Below are positions 34,876 to 45,363 of a DNA stretch of 64,000 bases, piece after piece. Every line of letters starts with the position of its first letter. Position 1 is the stretch's first letter. Both the position numbers and the translations under genes were made by a program. The stretch spans positions 1-64,000 of the forward strand of contig NZ_JACCCG010000005.1 in assembly GCF_013410955.1 (NCBI RefSeq), in the 5' to 3' direction. Below the pieces are notes generated by a model. The model was not told where the DNA came from, made no database searches, and saw only the letters and a program-made list of their open reading frames with translations. This DNA is from Microbacterium sp. AK009. Its GTDB lineage: Bacteria > Actinomycetota > Actinomycetes > Actinomycetales > Microbacteriaceae.

Positions 34876-36090
34876 ATGAACGACCGGGAGCGGAAGTACG
34901 ACATCGTCCTGCTGGGTGCCACCGGCTTCGTCGGACGCCTCACCGCCGCGCACCTTTCGCGGAGCGCCCCCGAGGGCGCGCGGATCGCCCTTGCGGGCCG
35001 CTCCCCCGAGCGCCTGGTAGCCCTCCGCCGGGAGCTGGATGTCGCGTGGGACACCCTCACGGTCGACGTCGACGACAGCGCGACGCTCGACGACGTCGCC
35101 GCGTCCACGCGCGTGATCGCCTCCACCGTCGGGCCGTACGCGCGGCACGGCCTTCCCCTGGTGCGGGCCTGTGCCCGCGCGGGCACGGCCTACGCCGATC
35201 TCACCGGCGAGAGCACCTTCGCCGCGCGGAGCGTGGCGGAGGTGCACGAGGCGGCCCGCGACAGCGGCGCGCGGATCGTCCACTCGTGCGGGTTCGATTC
35301 GATCCCCTCCGACCTCGGCGTCGGACTCGCCCACGCCGCAGCCGGCGGCGGGCCCCTCGCCGAGGCGATCGTGCAGGTGCGCGCGATCAAGGGCGGCGTC
35401 AGCGGCGGGACGATCGACTCCCTCCGCCAGCAGCTGCTGGACGCACGGACCGATGCCTCGGCCCGCCGCGTCGTGGGAGACCCGTACGCGCTCACCCCGG
35501 GTCCCTCGAGGCGCCTGCCCGCGAGCAGCCGGGAGCGCGGGCTGCGCCTGGACGAGACATCCGACGTCTGGCAGGCACCGTTCGTGATGGGCGCCTACAA
35601 CCAGCAGGTCGTGCAGCGGACGAGCTTCCTCGGCGGCTGGTCGTACGGCGAGCTGATGCGCTACCGCGAGGTCGTCGACACCACGACCGGCGCGGCGGGA
35701 CGCATCATCGCCGCCGCGGTGTCGGCGGCGACCGGAGCCCTCGTCGCCGGGCTGCTATTCCCTCCCACCCGCGCGCTCCTCGACCGCATCCTCCCCTCTC
35801 CCGGAGAGGGGCCGAGCGCGCGGACGAGGGAAGCAGGCCGTTTCACGGTCGAGGCCGACGTCTACCCCGTCGAGGGCACGCCGACACGCACGCGGATCTC
35901 GGCGCCGTACGACCCGGGCTACGACGGCACGGCGGTGATGCTCGGCGAGTCGGCGCTCTGCCTCGCGTTCGACGACCTGCCGCCTCGCGGCGGCGTCCTC
36001 ACGCCGATGGCGGCGATGGGCGAAGCGCTCGCCGAGCGCCTCCGGCGTCACCGCTTCACGGTGGAGACGGGGCCTCTCCCCGGCGGCTGA
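34876..36090 (+). CDS. Saccharopine dehydrogenase-like / trans-acting enoyl reductase family protein
   Basis: A 404-residue NAD(P)-binding enzyme. The Rossmann motif is YDIVLLGATGFVGRLTAAHL (residues 8-27), followed by VGPYARHGLPLVRACARAGTAYADLTGE and HSCGFDSIPSDLGVGL, all diagnostic for this family, which in mycobacteria includes the enoyl reductase Rv2953 of phthiocerol lipid synthesis. The substrate here is unknown. Start ATG 34876 lies 22 nt after the XPB stop. Confidence 0.9.
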   Translation: MNDRERKYDIVLLGATGFVGRLTAAHLSRSAPEGARIALAGRSPERLVALRRELDVAWDTLTVDVDDSATLDDVAASTRVIASTVGPYARHGLPLVRACARAGTAYADLTGESTFAARSVAEVHEAARDSGARIVHSCGFDSIPSDLGVGLAHAAAGGGPLAEAIVQVRAIKGGVSGGTIDSLRQQLLDARTDASARRVVGDPYALTPGPSRRLPASSRERGLRLDETSDVWQAPFVMGAYNQQVVQRTSFLGGWSYGELMRYREVVDTTTGAAGRIIAAAVSAATGALVAGLLFPPTRALLDRILPSPGEGPSARTREAGRFTVEADVYPVEGTPTRTRISAPYDPGYDGTAVMLGESALCLAFDDLPPRGGVLTPMAAMGEALAERLRRHRFTVETGPLPGG

Positions 36091-36283
36091 CCCAGGCGCC
36101 GAACCACCGCATTCGCGACGAGACACCCGGCCGCGAGCGGTGGCTCGCCCCGACCGCGGTGGTCCGGCGGAGGGGATGCCGCCTTCGACCCTCCCCTCGC
36201 GGGGAGGTCGGAGGCCCTCAGCCCTGCCATGGCGGGGCATGTCGCACTCGTTGCGGGTGACATCGCCGTTAGCGCGCCGTTCG

Positions 36284-36377
36284 TGGGACACGCCCCACCG
36301 CGTGTCTCAGATGCGGTGGTCTGTGCCACGCGAGAGTCGCGAGTTGTGAGACACCGGAGCTCGGAGGGCGTGTCCCA
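36284..36377. repeat. Nested inverted repeat element
   Basis: Outer arms TGGGACACGCCC (36284-36295) and GGGCGTGTCCCA (36366-36377) are perfectly complementary. Inner arms GTGTCTCA (36302-36309) and TGAGACAC (36347-36354) also pair. Together they can fold into a long cruciform or RNA hairpin. Confidence 0.75.
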
Positions 36378-36610
36378 GAGCCGATCCGGACGGTTCGCAG
36401 CGACGCGCAGGGCCCGCACATCACGCCGCGCGGGCGAAGAACTCCCGCACGAGCTCGTGCTCCACCGCGTGACCGTAGACCCCGACGCCGCCATCCGACC
36501 CGTGATCGAGCGCGCCGTCCGGGCGAGCCTCGGCTGACACGGCGTGAGAGCGGAAAACCCCGCATCCCGCCTCTCCGCGCGATATCCAGACAGCGCGTAG
36601 CCCACCTCGA

Positions 36611-36616
36611 CATAAT
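36611..36616 (+). promoter_or_regulatory. -10 box of the response regulator gene
   Basis: CATAAT lies 6 nt before the ATG at 36623. Confidence 0.5.
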
Positions 36617-36622
36617 GAGGGG

Positions 36623-37315
36623 ATGACTGCACCTCGCATCCTCGTTGTGGACGATGAGCCGAACATCCGCGATCTGCTCATCACGAGCCTCCGATTCGCC
36701 GGTTTCCAGGTCAGGGCCGTCTCCAACGGTGCGCAGACGATCTCGGCCGTGCTCGAGGAGGAACCCGACCTCATCGTGCTCGACGTCATGCTCCCCGACA
36801 TGAACGGGTTCAGCGTCACCAAGCGCCTGCGCGGTGCCGGGTACACCGCCCCCATCCTCTTCCTCACCGCCAAGGACGAGACCGAGGACAAGATCACGGG
36901 CCTCAACGTCGGCGGCGACGATTACGTCACCAAGCCCTTCAGCCTCGACGAGATCGTCGCCCGCATCCAGGCGATCCTGCGGCGCACGATGCAGGCCGAC
37001 GAGGAGTCGGTCATCCGCGCCGGAGAGCTGACGATGGATCAGGACACCCATGACGTCCGGGTCGGCGACGTCTCGATCGACCTCTCCCCCACCGAGTTCA
37101 AGCTGCTGCGCTACCTGATGCTGAACCCGAACCGGGTGCTGTCGAAGGCGCAGATCCTCGATCACGTGTGGGAGTACGACTTCAACGGCGACGCCGGGAT
37201 CGTCGAGAGCTACATCTCCTACCTCCGCCGCAAGATCGATCCGCACTCGTCCGAGGCGCTGATCCAGACCAAGCGCGGGTTCGGGTACATGCTGAAGGCC
37301 GGCAAGACCGCCTGA
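36623..37315 (+). CDS. OmpR/PhoB family response regulator
   Basis: A 230-residue response regulator. Receiver domain with acidic pocket VDDEPN (Asp 9-10), phosphoacceptor Asp in LIVLDVMLPDMNG (about residue 54), Thr in LFLTAKDE and Lys in TKPFSLDE. C-terminal winged helix (VSIDLSPTEFKLLRYLMLNPNRVLSKAQILDHVWEYDF, IVESYISYLRRKID, KRGFGYML). The sensor kinase gene follows immediately, so they form a pair resembling actinobacterial MprA/TcrA-type systems. The signal is unknown. Confidence 0.95.
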   Translation: MTAPRILVVDDEPNIRDLLITSLRFAGFQVRAVSNGAQTISAVLEEEPDLIVLDVMLPDMNGFSVTKRLRGAGYTAPILFLTAKDETEDKITGLNVGGDDYVTKPFSLDEIVARIQAILRRTMQADEESVIRAGELTMDQDTHDVRVGDVSIDLSPTEFKLLRYLMLNPNRVLSKAQILDHVWEYDFNGDAGIVESYISYLRRKIDPHSSEALIQTKRGFGYMLKAGKTA

Positions 37316-37377
37316 CACCGCCTGACACCGGCCACACGGCGCACCGCAGCAGCGCCCGAGACGACGAGGAGCAGGCC

Positions 37378-39129
37378 CTGGGCCAACAGCCGGACGCGAT
37401 CACGCGATGGTGGCGCGGCACGAGTCTGCGCACGAAGGTGACAGGTGTCACGGTCGCGCTGCTGGTCGTCGGGCTGTTCGCAGCCGGGATCGGCACCGCG
37501 ATCTTCCTCCGCAACAGCCTCATCGCCAGCCTCGACACCCAGGTCGAAGCCCTCGCGACCACGGATTCGGCGGATCCGCTGATCGACATCGGGGTCGAAG
37601 ACGGCGTCCTGACCGCGCGCGCGATCCAGGGCGCGCCCCTGGCGGACTACTTCGTGGCGGTGTACGACCGCAACGGCGAACTGCTGACGACGGCCGGCGG
37701 GCGAGGGGGGACACAGCCCCAGCCGGCCTTCCCCGCCACCTACCCCGTCGCCGATGCGCAGACCAATCAGCTGAACATCGTGACGCTGCTCTCGCGCAAC
37801 GGCGAGGCGGAATTCCGGGCGACCGTCGCCGTCAGCGAGTACCCGGGCGGCGGCGGTGTGTACTCCGAGATGGTCGCGCTCCCCGTCTCGTCGGTGAACC
37901 GCACGATCGCCAACTACATCGCGATCTACGGCATCCTCGCCGTCATCATCATCGCCGTCGCGGCGGCCCTCACCCGCTTCCTCGTGACCCTGACCTTCCG
38001 CAGCCTCGGACAGGTGGAGACCACCGCCGACGCCATCGCCGCAGGCGATTTCAGCCAGCGGATGACCGACATCGAACCGAAGACCACCGAGGTCGGGCGC
38101 CTGAAGACCGCGATCAACGCGATGCTGTCGCGCGTGGACGCCGCGATCACGCAGCGCGATGCCACGGTGCGGCAGATGCGCCGATTCATCGGCGACGCCA
38201 GTCACGAGCTGCGCACTCCCCTGGTGACGGTGCGCGGCTACGCCGAGCTGTATCGGATGGGGGGGATCTCGGGAGACGAGGCGACCGGTCAGGCGATGGA
38301 GCGCATCGAGAAGGAGGCCGTCCGGATGGGCCTTCTCGTGGAGGACCTCCTGGCCCTCGCGCGCCTCGACGAGCGGAAGGACGTCGCGATCACCCCGGTC
38401 GACCTGGTGCCGATCGCCCGGGACGCGGGCCTGGACGCCCGGGCCGCCTCGCCGCAGCGGACGGTGACAGTGAGGGATGCCACCGTGCACGAGCTTCGTC
38501 CCGCCCTGACGGCGGAGGTCGACCCCGCCGTCACCGGGGGCGGACGCCGCGGTGGATCACCCGCCACCGCACCCATCCCCCGGCGCGGCGCCTCGCTGTC
38601 GCGCCTTCGGCGACGCCCGCGGAACACCCCGGACTCGCCCGCGGCCCCCGCAGAGAGCACGCCTCCGCCCCCGCCGACCGCCGCCCACGCCGCGGCGGCG
38701 TCCGCCGTCGTCGTCTGGGGCGACGAGAACCGCATCCGTCAGGTCGTCGCGAACCTCCTCGGAAACGCGCGCCGGTTCACCCCCGACGATTCGCCGATCG
38801 AGCTGCGGGTGGGAGTCGACCGGGATGCCAATCTCGGCTGGATCGAGGTCATCGACCACGGCGAAGGCGTTCCCGACCAGATCAAGGACAAGATCTTCCA
38901 GCGGTTCTGGCGAGCCGACACCTCACGTACGCGCGAGACCGGCGGCACCGGACTCGGCCTGTCGATCGTCGCGTCGATCGTCGACGCCCTGCACGGATCG
39001 GTCGATGTGTTCGACACCCCCGGCGGCGGCGCGACGTTCCGGGTCGGTTTCCCGCTGGCGGAGTCACGGGATGCCACGGAGCACCTCCTGCTCGAGACGC
39101 AGCCGCTGCCGCGTCCCCCTCGGGAGTGA
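37378..39129 (+). CDS. Sensor histidine kinase with an atypical linker; start codon unclear
   Basis: A kinase of about 583 residues. TM1 (VTVALLVVGLFAAGIGTAIFL), an extracytoplasmic domain of about 130 residues, TM2 (YIAIYGILAVIIIAVAAALTRF), HAMP, the phosphoacceptor helix with ASHELRTPL (His about 276 counted from this start), then N-box VVANLLGNARRF, G1 VIDHGEGVP, G2 GTGLGLSIV. Between DHp and N-box, residues of about 382-445 are Pro/Arg/Ala-rich low complexity, absent in typical kinases. No ATG/GTG precedes the conserved SLRTKV. CTG 37378 has GAGGAG 6 nt upstream and is taken as the start; CTG 37312, overlapping the regulator stop, is the alternative. Confidence 0.82.
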   Translation: MGQQPDAITRWWRGTSLRTKVTGVTVALLVVGLFAAGIGTAIFLRNSLIASLDTQVEALATTDSADPLIDIGVEDGVLTARAIQGAPLADYFVAVYDRNGELLTTAGGRGGTQPQPAFPATYPVADAQTNQLNIVTLLSRNGEAEFRATVAVSEYPGGGGVYSEMVALPVSSVNRTIANYIAIYGILAVIIIAVAAALTRFLVTLTFRSLGQVETTADAIAAGDFSQRMTDIEPKTTEVGRLKTAINAMLSRVDAAITQRDATVRQMRRFIGDASHELRTPLVTVRGYAELYRMGGISGDEATGQAMERIEKEAVRMGLLVEDLLALARLDERKDVAITPVDLVPIARDAGLDARAASPQRTVTVRDATVHELRPALTAEVDPAVTGGGRRGGSPATAPIPRRGASLSRLRRRPRNTPDSPAAPAESTPPPPPTAAHAAAASAVVVWGDENRIRQVVANLLGNARRFTPDDSPIELRVGVDRDANLGWIEVIDHGEGVPDQIKDKIFQRFWRADTSRTRETGGTGLGLSIVASIVDALHGSVDVFDTPGGGATFRVGFPLAESRDATEHLLLETQPLPRPPRE

Positions 39130-39255
39130 CGCACGACCGTCCTCTCCTGCACAACCCGCGCACCGCGCGCGGTTGTCCACCGATGCCGCCTTCGCCGGTG
39201 CGCGGTCCATGACGGTCTCTAGCGTGTGGGGTGTCCACTTCGAAAAGGAGCACCC

Positions 39256-39543
39256 ATGGCCACCTACTCCGTCGACAGCGATTCCCTCCTCGCCGCGACA
39301 TCCACCATCCGCGGCACCATCGACCGGATCCAGGCCGACACGCAGTCGATGCTGGCCCAGCTGACTCACCTGCAGGGCTCCTGGACCGGCAGCGCCGCCG
39401 TCGCGTTCCACTCCGTCGTCGACCAGTGGCGCGCTACCCAGCGTCAGGTCGAAGACAGCCTGAACGGCATCAACACCGCCCTCGCCTCCGCCGGCCGGCA
39501 GTACGCCGACGCGGAGCTCGCCACGGCGAGCCTCTTCCGCTGA
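39256..39543 (+). CDS. WXG100 family type VII secretion target
   Basis: A 95-residue ESAT-6-like helical hairpin protein. The turn motif is SWTG (W43, G45). The N-terminal helix and C-terminal helix are both about 40 residues. AAAAGGAG lies before the ATG. WXG100 proteins are exported by ESX/type VII systems; no secretion ATPase gene is in the window, so it is an orphan. A terminator follows directly, indicating a monocistronic unit. Confidence 0.92.
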   Translation: MATYSVDSDSLLAATSTIRGTIDRIQADTQSMLAQLTHLQGSWTGSAAVAFHSVVDQWRATQRQVEDSLNGINTALASAGRQYADAELATASLFR

Positions 39544-39570
39544 CCCCCCACGAAGCTGCAGCGGAAGACC

Positions 39571-39601
39571 GAGCGGTCCCTCTCTTCGAGGGGGACCGCT
39601 C
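39571..39601 (+). terminator. Hairpin terminator after the WXG100 gene
   Basis: GAGCGGTCCC / GGGACCGCTC inverted repeat with an inner CCCTC/GAGGG extension, 27 nt after the stop. Confidence 0.7.
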
Positions 39602-39688
39602 ACCTGTTCCGGTGTCGGCTACAGTCGAGGTGAATCACCAGCGTCGGTGTGTTCGCCGGCGTTACCCGCCCCCGGCAAAGGATCAACG

Positions 39689-41416
39689 ATGACCCCACGG
39701 CCCTGGCTCGCCCACTACCCGCCCGACGTGTCCCCCGAGCTCGACGAGACCCCCTTCACCCACCTGCCCGCGATGCTCCGTCAGGACGCCGTCGACTACG
39801 CCGACACCATCGCCTTCACGCAGTGCATGCCGAACGGCATGAACGGCTCGCTCACCTACGCCGACGTCGACAGCCTCTCCGACGACTTCGCCGCCTACCT
39901 CCGGGAAGTGGTGGGACTGTCCCCCGGCGACCGCGTCGCCGTGCAGATGCCCAACTGCCTCAGCTACCCCGTCGTCGCGTTCGGCATCCTCAAGGCCGGT
40001 TGCGTCCTGGTCAACACCAATCCCCTGTACACCGCCTCCGAGATGGCACGGCAGTTCGCCGACTCGGGTGCCACCACCCTCGTCATCATCGACATGTTCG
40101 CCGACCGTTTGCCGGAGGTGCTGTCGTCGACCTCGATCGGCACGGTGGTGACGGTGCGCATCGGCGAGTTCTTCCCACCCGTCATCGCCGGCGTCATCCG
40201 CATGGTGCAGAAGTTCTGGAATCGCTCACTCCCGCCGATCAGCGTGGCGCACACCCCCTTCCAGGAGGCGCTCAAAGCCGGCCGTGCACGCAAGTCCGCC
40301 GAGGCCATGGCGGCCTACCTCGACGACGTCGACCTCGACTCCGTCGCGGCGCTGCAATACACCGGTGGCACCACCGGCATCGCCAAGGGCGCGATGCTCA
40401 CGCACGGGAACCTCGTCGCCAACACCCTTCAGACGATCACGATGTGCAGCACGCACATGCGCCGTGGACGCGAGATCGTGCTGACCGCCCTGCCGATCTA
40501 CCACATCTTCGCGTTCACGGTGAATCTCCTCGGCTTCCATCATCTCGGCGCCCGGAACATCCTCATTCCCACTCCGCGGCCCCCGAGCAACCTCAAACGC
40601 GCCTTCGAGAACTATCGCATCACGTGGCTCACCGGGGTGAACACCCTCTTCAACGCCCTGCTGAACGAACGGTGGTTCGTCGACAGCCCGCCCCGTCATC
40701 TGGTCGCCTCGGCCGCCGGAGGGATGGCCCTTCACGGGTCGGTCGCCGCCCGGTGGCGCGAGGTCACCGGCACTCCCATCGTCGAGGGCTACGGCCTCAC
40801 CGAGTCCTCCCCCGTCCTGACGTTCAATCCCCTCGGGGGGCAGGGCAAGGACGGCAGCATCGGCATCCCCGTTCCCTCCACCGACGTGCGGTGCATCGAT
40901 GCGGAGGGCCGGGAGACCGCCGTCGGCGAGGCCGGAGAGCTCGTCGCACGCGGGCCGCAGATCATGAAGGGGTACTGGCAGCGCCCCGACGAGACAACAC
41001 TCGCGCTCGTGGACGGATGGCTGCGCACCGGCGACATCGCCACGATGGACGCCGAGGGCTACTTCACCATCGTCGACCGCAAGAAGGACATGGTGATCGT
41101 CAGCGGCTTCAACGTCTACCCCAACGAGATCGAGGAGCGGATCGCCGCCATGGCCGCCGTCGTCGAGGTGGGTGTCGTCGGGATCGACGACGACAGGACC
41201 GGTGAGGCGGTCCGGGCCTACGTCGTCGCCGGAACGCCGGCTCCCACGGAGGCCGAGGTGATCGCCCACTGCCGGGAGACCCTCGCGGCGTACAAGGTGC
41301 CGAAGTCGGTCGTGTTCGTCGAGGAGCTCCCCAAGAGCCCCATCGGGAAGATCCTCCGCCGCGAGCTGCGCGACAGCGCGCAGGCGGCGCCGACGCCCAG
41401 TGGTGAGCCCCGATGA
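39689..41416 (+). CDS. Long-chain acyl-CoA ligase (AMP-binding enzyme)
   Basis: A 575-residue ANL-superfamily ligase that activates a carboxylic (probably fatty) acid to its CoA thioester through an acyl-AMP. The P-loop-like LQYTGGTTGIAKGAMLTHGN (about residues 224-243), the core EGYGLTESSPV (about residues 366-376), the GWLRTGDIA hinge region and the C-terminal lysine in KSPIGKILRRELR are all present. AAAGGA 6 nt upstream supports ATG 39689. Overlaps the start of the following symporter gene by 4 bp. Confidence 0.93.
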   Translation: MTPRPWLAHYPPDVSPELDETPFTHLPAMLRQDAVDYADTIAFTQCMPNGMNGSLTYADVDSLSDDFAAYLREVVGLSPGDRVAVQMPNCLSYPVVAFGILKAGCVLVNTNPLYTASEMARQFADSGATTLVIIDMFADRLPEVLSSTSIGTVVTVRIGEFFPPVIAGVIRMVQKFWNRSLPPISVAHTPFQEALKAGRARKSAEAMAAYLDDVDLDSVAALQYTGGTTGIAKGAMLTHGNLVANTLQTITMCSTHMRRGREIVLTALPIYHIFAFTVNLLGFHHLGARNILIPTPRPPSNLKRAFENYRITWLTGVNTLFNALLNERWFVDSPPRHLVASAAGGMALHGSVAARWREVTGTPIVEGYGLTESSPVLTFNPLGGQGKDGSIGIPVPSTDVRCIDAEGRETAVGEAGELVARGPQIMKGYWQRPDETTLALVDGWLRTGDIATMDAEGYFTIVDRKKDMVIVSGFNVYPNEIEERIAAMAAVVEVGVVGIDDDRTGEAVRAYVVAGTPAPTEAEVIAHCRETLAAYKVPKSVVFVEELPKSPIGKILRRELRDSAQAAPTPSGEPR

Positions 41417-42378
41417 TCGAGGTGTTCCTGGCGACCGGTCAGGCCGTGGTGAACGAGCAGGACGTCGTCACCCCGTTCGAGCAGGTGCTGCTGGTGGGAC
41501 TGGTGTTCGTCATCATGTTCGGACTGGGCGCAGGGCTCACGCCGCGCGACTTCAAGCTCGCCCTCCGTCGCCCCTACGGGCTCATCATCGGTCTGCTCAC
41601 CCAGTTCGGGATCATGCCGCTGCTGTCGTACGTGCTCGTCGTCCTGGTGCTGTTCCAGCTTCCTCGGGAGTACGCCATCCCCGTGGCGATCGGTGCCCTG
41701 CTGATGGGGTGCGTCCCGGCCGGGACGACCTCGAACATCTTCACCTACTTCTCCAAGGGCAACCTCGCCCTGAGCGTGATCATGACGACCAACTCGACGC
41801 TCTGGGCTCTGATCCTCACCCCGCTGATGCTCGCCCTCTACGGGTCGTTCATCTTCACCCAGTCGACCGACCTGCAGATCCCGATCCTGAACATCGTCGT
41901 CACGCTCGCGACGCTTCTCATCCCGGTGATCGCGGGAATGCTGATCCGGCGGTTCAGCGCGAACGTCGGGGCGGTGATGGAGCTGCTCGGCGGGTTCTTC
42001 GGGCTGTTCTTCATCGTGTTCCTCATGGCGACCTGGGTGCCGCGCAACTGGGCGCTGCTGACCTCCACGCCGTGGCAGACCTACCTGGTCGCCATCGGCC
42101 TCGGTCTGTTCGGCATCGCCATCGCCTATGGGCTGGCCCGCGCCATCCGACTGCATCCGATGAACGCGCGCACGATCGGTCTGGAGACGGGAATCCAGAA
42201 CGGTCCGCTCGCGATCGCGATCGTGCTGCTGAGCTTCTCGGGAAACCCCGACATCGGGCTGATCCTCATCGTCCCGGCGCTGTATTCGCTCTTCATCGTC
42301 ATCGTGTCGACGTTCGTGACGCTGTGGTTCCGACGCGCGAACCTGGCAGAGGAGCAGAAGATCCCGAGTCTTCTCTGA
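41413..42378 (+). CDS. Bile acid:sodium symporter family protein
   Basis: A 321-residue membrane protein of the BASS family with about 9-10 helices. Visible motifs are FVIMFGLGAGLTPRDFKLALRRP (about residues 31-53), LLMGCVPAGTTSNIFTYFSKGNLALSV (about residues 95-121, the crossover Na+-site region) and ETGIQNGPLAIAIVLLSF (about residues 258-275). It would transport an organic acid with Na+. Translationally coupled (ATGA) to the acyl-CoA ligase gene, which suggests uptake and activation of one acid. The acid is unknown. Confidence 0.9.
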   Translation: MIEVFLATGQAVVNEQDVVTPFEQVLLVGLVFVIMFGLGAGLTPRDFKLALRRPYGLIIGLLTQFGIMPLLSYVLVVLVLFQLPREYAIPVAIGALLMGCVPAGTTSNIFTYFSKGNLALSVIMTTNSTLWALILTPLMLALYGSFIFTQSTDLQIPILNIVVTLATLLIPVIAGMLIRRFSANVGAVMELLGGFFGLFFIVFLMATWVPRNWALLTSTPWQTYLVAIGLGLFGIAIAYGLARAIRLHPMNARTIGLETGIQNGPLAIAIVLLSFSGNPDIGLILIVPALYSLFIVIVSTFVTLWFRRANLAEEQKIPSLL

Positions 42379-42388
42379 CAGGCGTCTG

Positions 42389-43057
42389 TCAGCGCCGACC
42401 GGGCCGCTCGCGGTCAGGGCGGATCAGGAGATCCCCGAGGTTCTCCGAGAGCCAGCCGTTCCACATCCCCACCCCGCGCCACGCATCGCTGACGATGTCG
42501 AACACCTCGGGGCCCCACATCCAGTCCGCGAGGGGCTCGGTGCGGCCGATCGCGAGGTGCGTGAGCCGCAGCAGGCCGATCCGGGGGTGGTCGATGGAGT
42601 ATCCCCGCGGTGCGGTCCGCAACGCGTTCTCGCTCATCGGCACGAGGTCATCCTCCGCGAGCGCCGAGACGAGACCCTCCACCTCAGGACCGCGACGGTC
42701 ATCGTCGACGAGCTCACGGAAACGGGCGAGCGCGGCCGGCGGGACATCGTACGAGCCGCCGCCGACGAGGAGACCGGTCGCCGAGAGCTGCAGGTAGTAC
42801 GCGACCGGCGCGAGCGAGACCATGCCGATGTGGAGCTTGTAGGGCGACTTGTCGGCGCTGAAGCGCACGTCGCGGTTCGGCCGGAAGATCTTCAGCTGAC
42901 CGAACTCCGGCTCGAGCTCGGCGGCGAGCGCCTCGAATGGAGCGCGCACCACCGCGTCATAACGGGCCTTGTTCGCCAGCCACCATTCGCGGGTGTTATC
43001 CGCCGCGAGCTCGTCGTAGAAGCGCGGGGCCGCCGGGTTCAATCCGTCGAAGCTCAT
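42389..43057 (-). CDS. DUF2461 domain protein
   Basis: A 222-residue protein covering the entire DUF2461 family length: NPAAPRFYDELAADNTREWWLANKARYDAVVRAPFEALAAEL, then FRPNRDVRFSADKSPYKLHIGMVS and YYLQLSATGLLVGGGSYD. The biochemical role of the family is not established. Convergent with the symporter gene, 10 bp between. Confidence 0.92.
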   Translation of the reverse strand: MSFDGLNPAAPRFYDELAADNTREWWLANKARYDAVVRAPFEALAAELEPEFGQLKIFRPNRDVRFSADKSPYKLHIGMVSLAPVAYYLQLSATGLLVGGGSYDVPPAALARFRELVDDDRRGPEVEGLVSALAEDDLVPMSENALRTAPRGYSIDHPRIGLLRLTHLAIGRTEPLADWMWGPEVFDIVSDAWRGVGMWNGWLSENLGDLLIRPDRERPGRR

Positions 43058-43122
43058 GCGGCAGATGGTAGTTGGTGCGGTGGGAGGCGGGGCGATGAGG
43101 TGGGATGCTGCGGGAGGACGGC

Positions 43123-43154
43123 GAAGAGCCCCCTCCCGGAGGAGGGGGCTCTTC
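43123..43154. terminator. 14-bp stem hairpin upstream of the DUF2461 gene
   Basis: Perfect repeat GAAGAGCCCCCTCC / GGAGGGGGCTCTTC with a CGGA tetraloop. It lies between groEL and the DUF2461 gene, which are on the same strand, and probably acts as a second terminator. Confidence 0.65.
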
Positions 43155-43171
43155 TTGGTTCGGACGGCTCA

Positions 43172-43206
43172 GGTCTCGATACGGCGCCTGCGGCGCCTAC
43201 TCGACC
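43172..43206. repeat. REP-like palindromic element
   Basis: It begins GGTCTCGATACG and ends CTACTCGACC with a GGCGCC-TGC-GGCGCC core. This form (GGTCTCGATACGC...GCTACTCGACC) is familiar as an interspersed palindrome in Microbacteriaceae genomes. Copy number elsewhere cannot be seen from this window. Confidence 0.65.
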
Positions 43207-44912
<1,706 letters not shown>

Positions 44913-44939
44913 TTAGCACTCAACAATCACGAGTGCTAA
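44913..44939. promoter_or_regulatory. CIRCE element (HrcA operator)
   Basis: TTAGCACTC-N9-GAGTGCTAA, an exact match to the CIRCE consensus. HrcA bound here represses groEL and releases it on heat shock. Confidence 0.97.
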
Positions 44940-45032
44940 TCCATTCTGGCACTCGGCATGGGTGAGTGCAAGCCGCACGACACACGGCGTGTGGCGGGGT
45001 CGCTGCGCAACGCCGACGGCGTCGTGCGGGTC

Positions 45033-45233
45033 TCAGACCACGCGGACCGATTCGGCCTGCGGGCCCTTCTGCCCCGACCCTACGGTGAACTCCACCGTCT
45101 GACCCTCTTCGAGCACCCGGAACCCGGTCATATCGATGTTCGAGTAGTGGACGAAGACATCCTGACCGTCACCGGCGGTGATGAAACCGTAACCCTTCTC
45201 GGCGTTGAACCACTTGACGGTGCCCTGTGTCAT
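45033..45233 (-). CDS. Cold-shock protein (CspA family)
   Basis: A 66-residue single cold-shock domain protein: [31 protein letters not shown] has both RNA-binding motifs (KGYGFI, VFVHY). Full length for the family. AGGAGAG lies 6 nt before the ATG. It acts as an RNA chaperone. The 130 nt upstream (45234-45363) contain no gene. Confidence 0.96.
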   Translation of the reverse strand: MTQGTVKWFNAEKGYGFITAGDGQDVFVHYSNIDMTGFRVLEEGQTVEFTVGSGQKGPQAESVRVV

Positions 45234-45363
45234 GACGAACTCTCCTGTACTGCGGCGGGACAGGGCCCATGCTAGGGAGCGCCGACAGGCCATATCCGGC
45301 TCCGAGGCGATTGTTGACCTGCCCGCTGTCAAACATTTACGCGGGCGAAACACTCACCCCGGT

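Larger units (their letters stand above)
36091..36622. other. 532-bp gap without a confident gene
   Basis: The stretch holds a possible terminator (GACCCTCCCC-tcgc-GGGGAGGTC, about 36187-36209) after the preceding gene, the nested inverted repeats at 36284-36377, and the regulator promoter at its right end. Short frames exist (for example plus 36229-36537 and minus 36421-36525), but none has a ribosome binding site or a recognised family. It could contain a decayed gene. Confidence 0.6.

Noticed and set aside
36229-36537. 102-aa plus-strand ORF in the 532-bp gap
   Set aside because: No ribosome binding site, covers the nested inverted repeat, odd composition and no family; considered non-coding.
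39256-39543. Type VII secretion locus
   Set aside because: Only a single WXG100 gene with its own terminator; no EccC ATPase or other ESX gene nearby.
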